Positions 5,139-5,983 of a stretch of 5,983 bases of DNA are shown one piece after another. The position numbers and the translations under genes are program-made. The notes beneath the pieces are model-generated. The model was not told the DNA's origin, did not search any database, and worked only from the letters and a program-made list of their open reading frames with translations. The DNA is from Nitrospirota bacterium (lineage in GTDB: Bacteria > Nitrospirota > Nitrospiria > Nitrospirales > Nitrospiraceae). The stretch covers positions 1 to 5,983 of the forward strand of contig JACRLS010000312.1 of NCBI GenBank assembly GCA_016235225.1, in the 5' to 3' direction. Position 1 is the stretch's first letter; the number at the start of each line of letters is the position of its first letter.

Positions 5139-5675
5139 TCACATCATCCCCTTACCGCCACCCGCCAACAATTTCTCCACTTCCGCCACAATCACCTCAG
5201 GCCCCGCCAGATCCATGTTCCCCACTCGTTGCCAGCGGATCACGCCGTTCTGATCGATCACATACACGTTCGGGATAAACTTCCCGCCGCCGTAGAGCTT
5301 GTCGGTGACTTTCTTCGGGTCCAGCAGATAGGGATAGGTGATTTTCACGGGGAACTGCGCCACGAATTCAGTCACATCGGCTTTCGAGTTGCCCGCTGAA
5401 TTCACCCCGACGACCGCCACGTTTTTTCCCTTCGTCGTCTCGTAGACCTTCTGCAAATTGGACCCTTGTATCATGCAGGGTTCGCAGATGTGAAACAGGC
5501 CGAGCACCACAACCTTGCCGTGGAGACTCTCGAGCGAGAGGCTCTCCCCACTGAGCGAGGTCAGAGTGAACCCGGGCGCCTGTTCTCCGACTTTGAAGAA
5601 CCCGGCGGCCAGCACGAGATGTGCGGCCCATATCGGCATGATGATCGCCGCCAACAGGAACCATCGTCGCGTCAT
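5139..5675 (-). CDS. TlpA/AhpC-like thioredoxin-fold protein, exported
   Basis: A 178-residue protein when read from ATG at 5675. This start is fixed by GGAGGTGA at 5678-5685; GTG at 5681 lies inside that site and is rejected. Residues 1-24 form a signal peptide or anchor (MTRRWFLLAAIIMPIWAA...LVLA), so it acts outside the cytoplasm. A thioredoxin/AhpC-TSA domain follows: GEQAPGFTLTSLSGESLSLE (about 30-49), KVVVLGLFHICEPC (about 54-67) with the redox pair in Cys-Glu-Pro-Cys, and the cis-proline strand FIPNVYVIDQNGVIRW (about 133-148). The Trp usual before the first Cys of TlpA/ResA proteins is Ile. Family members reduce disulfides or deliver electrons in the periplasm, often in cytochrome c or copper-site maturation; the partner here is unknown. 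It has its own plausible promoter and structured leader. The C-terminus ends Gly-Gly-Gly-Lys-Gly-Met-Met. Confidence 0.92.
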   Translation of the reverse strand: MTRRWFLLAAIIMPIWAAHLVLAAGFFKVGEQAPGFTLTSLSGESLSLESLHGKVVVLGLFHICEPCMIQGSNLQKVYETTKGKNVAVVGVNSAGNSKADVTEFVAQFPVKITYPYLLDPKKVTDKLYGGGKFIPNVYVIDQNGVIRWQRVGNMDLAGPEVIVAEVEKLLAGGGKGMM

Positions 5676-5677
5676 GG

Positions 5678-5685
5678 TCACCTCC
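5678..5685 (-). promoter_or_regulatory. Strong ribosome binding site of the thioredoxin-like gene
   Basis: GGAGGTGA on the minus strand is an eight-base match to the 16S anti-Shine-Dalgarno, placed so that ATG at 5675 is the start. It contains the competing GTG at 5681, which therefore cannot be the initiation codon. Confidence 0.85.
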
Positions 5686-5696
5686 CTCTGGAAGAC

Positions 5697-5768
5697 AGGC
5701 TAAGGTTCAGGTTGAGGCTCGTGCAGGCGGCAGGATTTCGTTTTTCTTCCTACCCTTAACCTTAGCCT
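5697..5768 (-). promoter_or_regulatory. Inverted repeat in the thioredoxin-like gene leader
   Basis: AGGCTAAGGTT (5697-5707) and AACCTTAGCCT (5758-5768) are perfect 11-bp complements. Inside them, after one mismatch, AGG (5709-5711) pairs with CCT (5754-5756). The stem ends 11 bases upstream of the ribosome site and encloses about 42 bases. With a start near 5785, it would occupy most of the 110-base leader. The arms are built from hexamer-type repeats in opposite orientation. It could modulate translation or RNA stability, or be a by-product of repeat expansion. Confidence 0.5.
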
Positions 5769-5790
5769 TCACCTCCGCCTCTCGCTTCGA
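5755..5790. repeat. Degenerate hexanucleotide repeat, six units
   Basis: Reading the plus strand: CTTAAC, CTTAGC, CTTCAC, CTCCGC, CTCTCG, CTTCGA. The first three share CTT..C, and the rest drift. A matching set in opposite orientation (AAGGTT, CAGGTT, GAGGCT) lies at 5702-5719. This resembles slipped-strand repeat growth in the spacer. Confidence 0.5.
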
Positions 5791-5791
5791 C

Positions 5792-5821
5792 ATCGTAGCA
5801 CGCGCCGAAAATGGGCGGCAA
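5792..5821 (-). promoter_or_regulatory. Candidate sigma-70-type promoter of the thioredoxin-like gene
   Basis: On the minus strand TTGCCG (5816-5821) and TACGAT (5792-5797) are separated by 18 bases. Each matches four of six consensus positions, and TGC directly before the -10 gives an extended -10. Transcription would start near 5785. It lies just after the stop of the right-edge gene, so the thioredoxin-like gene may be transcribed on its own. Confidence 0.45.
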
Positions 5822-5844
5822 CAGGCAGGGAAGGCGGTCGACCG

Positions 5845-5983
5845 TCATCCATAAATCATGACACGGATCATGACGGCAGTGACGAGGCGTGCGCAGCCTG
5901 TCGCGCGCTGCGCCGTCGGTTCGAAGAGGCCGAGCTGGCGTTCTTCGGCTTTCGTGACGGGGATGGGATAGTGTGCGTTGAAG
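5845..5983 (-). CDS. C-terminal 45 codons of an unrecognised protein (start beyond the right edge)
   Basis: The minus-strand frame entering at the right edge reads FNAHYPIPVTKAEERQLGLF, then EPTAQRATGCARLVTAVMIR and VMIYG, before TGA at 5845-5847. It has a natural amino-acid mix and mostly G/C third positions, unlike the other two minus frames, one of which is Ser/Arg-rich noise. I do not recognise the family from this tail. A run of direct repeats (ATCATGAC at 5855-5862 and 5867-5874) falls inside it and encodes VMIRVMI. One other minus frame is also open here, so the reading is probable, not certain. Confidence 0.45.
   Translation of the reverse strand, partial: FNAHYPIPVTKAEERQLGLFEPTAQRATGCARLVTAVMIRVMIYG

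Noticed and set aside
5854..5874. Two TCATGA palindromes 12 bp apart as an operator
   Set aside because: They fall inside the most likely reading frame of the right-edge gene and encode VMIRVMI, so coding explains them; the operator idea has no further support.

Overview
The window looks like ordinary chromosomal DNA from a GC-rich, Gram-negative-type bacterium. Two products carry export signals, and the DCC-family and TlpA-like thiol proteins suggest a periplasm. Compact minus-strand genes separated by short spacers of degenerate C/T-rich repeats remind me of Nitrospira. That is an impression from gene style and spacer texture, not a proof. No rRNA, tRNA, CRISPR array, transposase, integrase or phage gene was seen.

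Nine of the ten genes are on the minus strand; from the right edge: (1) the last 45 codons of an unrecognised gene; (2) a TlpA/AhpC-like thioredoxin-fold protein with an export signal, a CEPC active site, a plausible promoter and a structured leader; (3) an 80-residue conserved-looking small protein, preceded by a roughly 90-bp imperfect inverted repeat; (4-6) a tight three-gene operon of a metallo-beta-lactamase-fold protein with a degenerate metal site, a six-repeat TPR protein and an acidic unknown protein (8-bp gap, then a 4-bp ATGA overlap); (7) an O-methyltransferase of the dimerising COMT/CrtF/BchU type; (8) a DCC-family (DUF393) thiol-disulfide protein; (9) the N-terminal 124 codons of an exported unknown protein running off the left edge. 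The single plus-strand gene, a four-helix membrane protein at 1043-1468, starts divergently from the DCC gene, seems leaderless, and overlaps the methyltransferase tail to tail by 59 bp.

Functionally, the two thiol-redox genes may contribute to disulfide handling, but they are 4 kb apart and nothing links them directly. The MBL-TPR-unknown operon is the best candidate for a joint function: a TPR scaffold between a noncanonical MBL-fold protein and an acidic partner. I see no clear new defence or mobile system. The most unusual features are noncoding: the long inverted repeat at 4983-5073, the opposed hexamer-type repeats forming a hairpin just before the thioredoxin-like gene's ribosome site (5697-5768), and a cluster of palindromes at 413-558.
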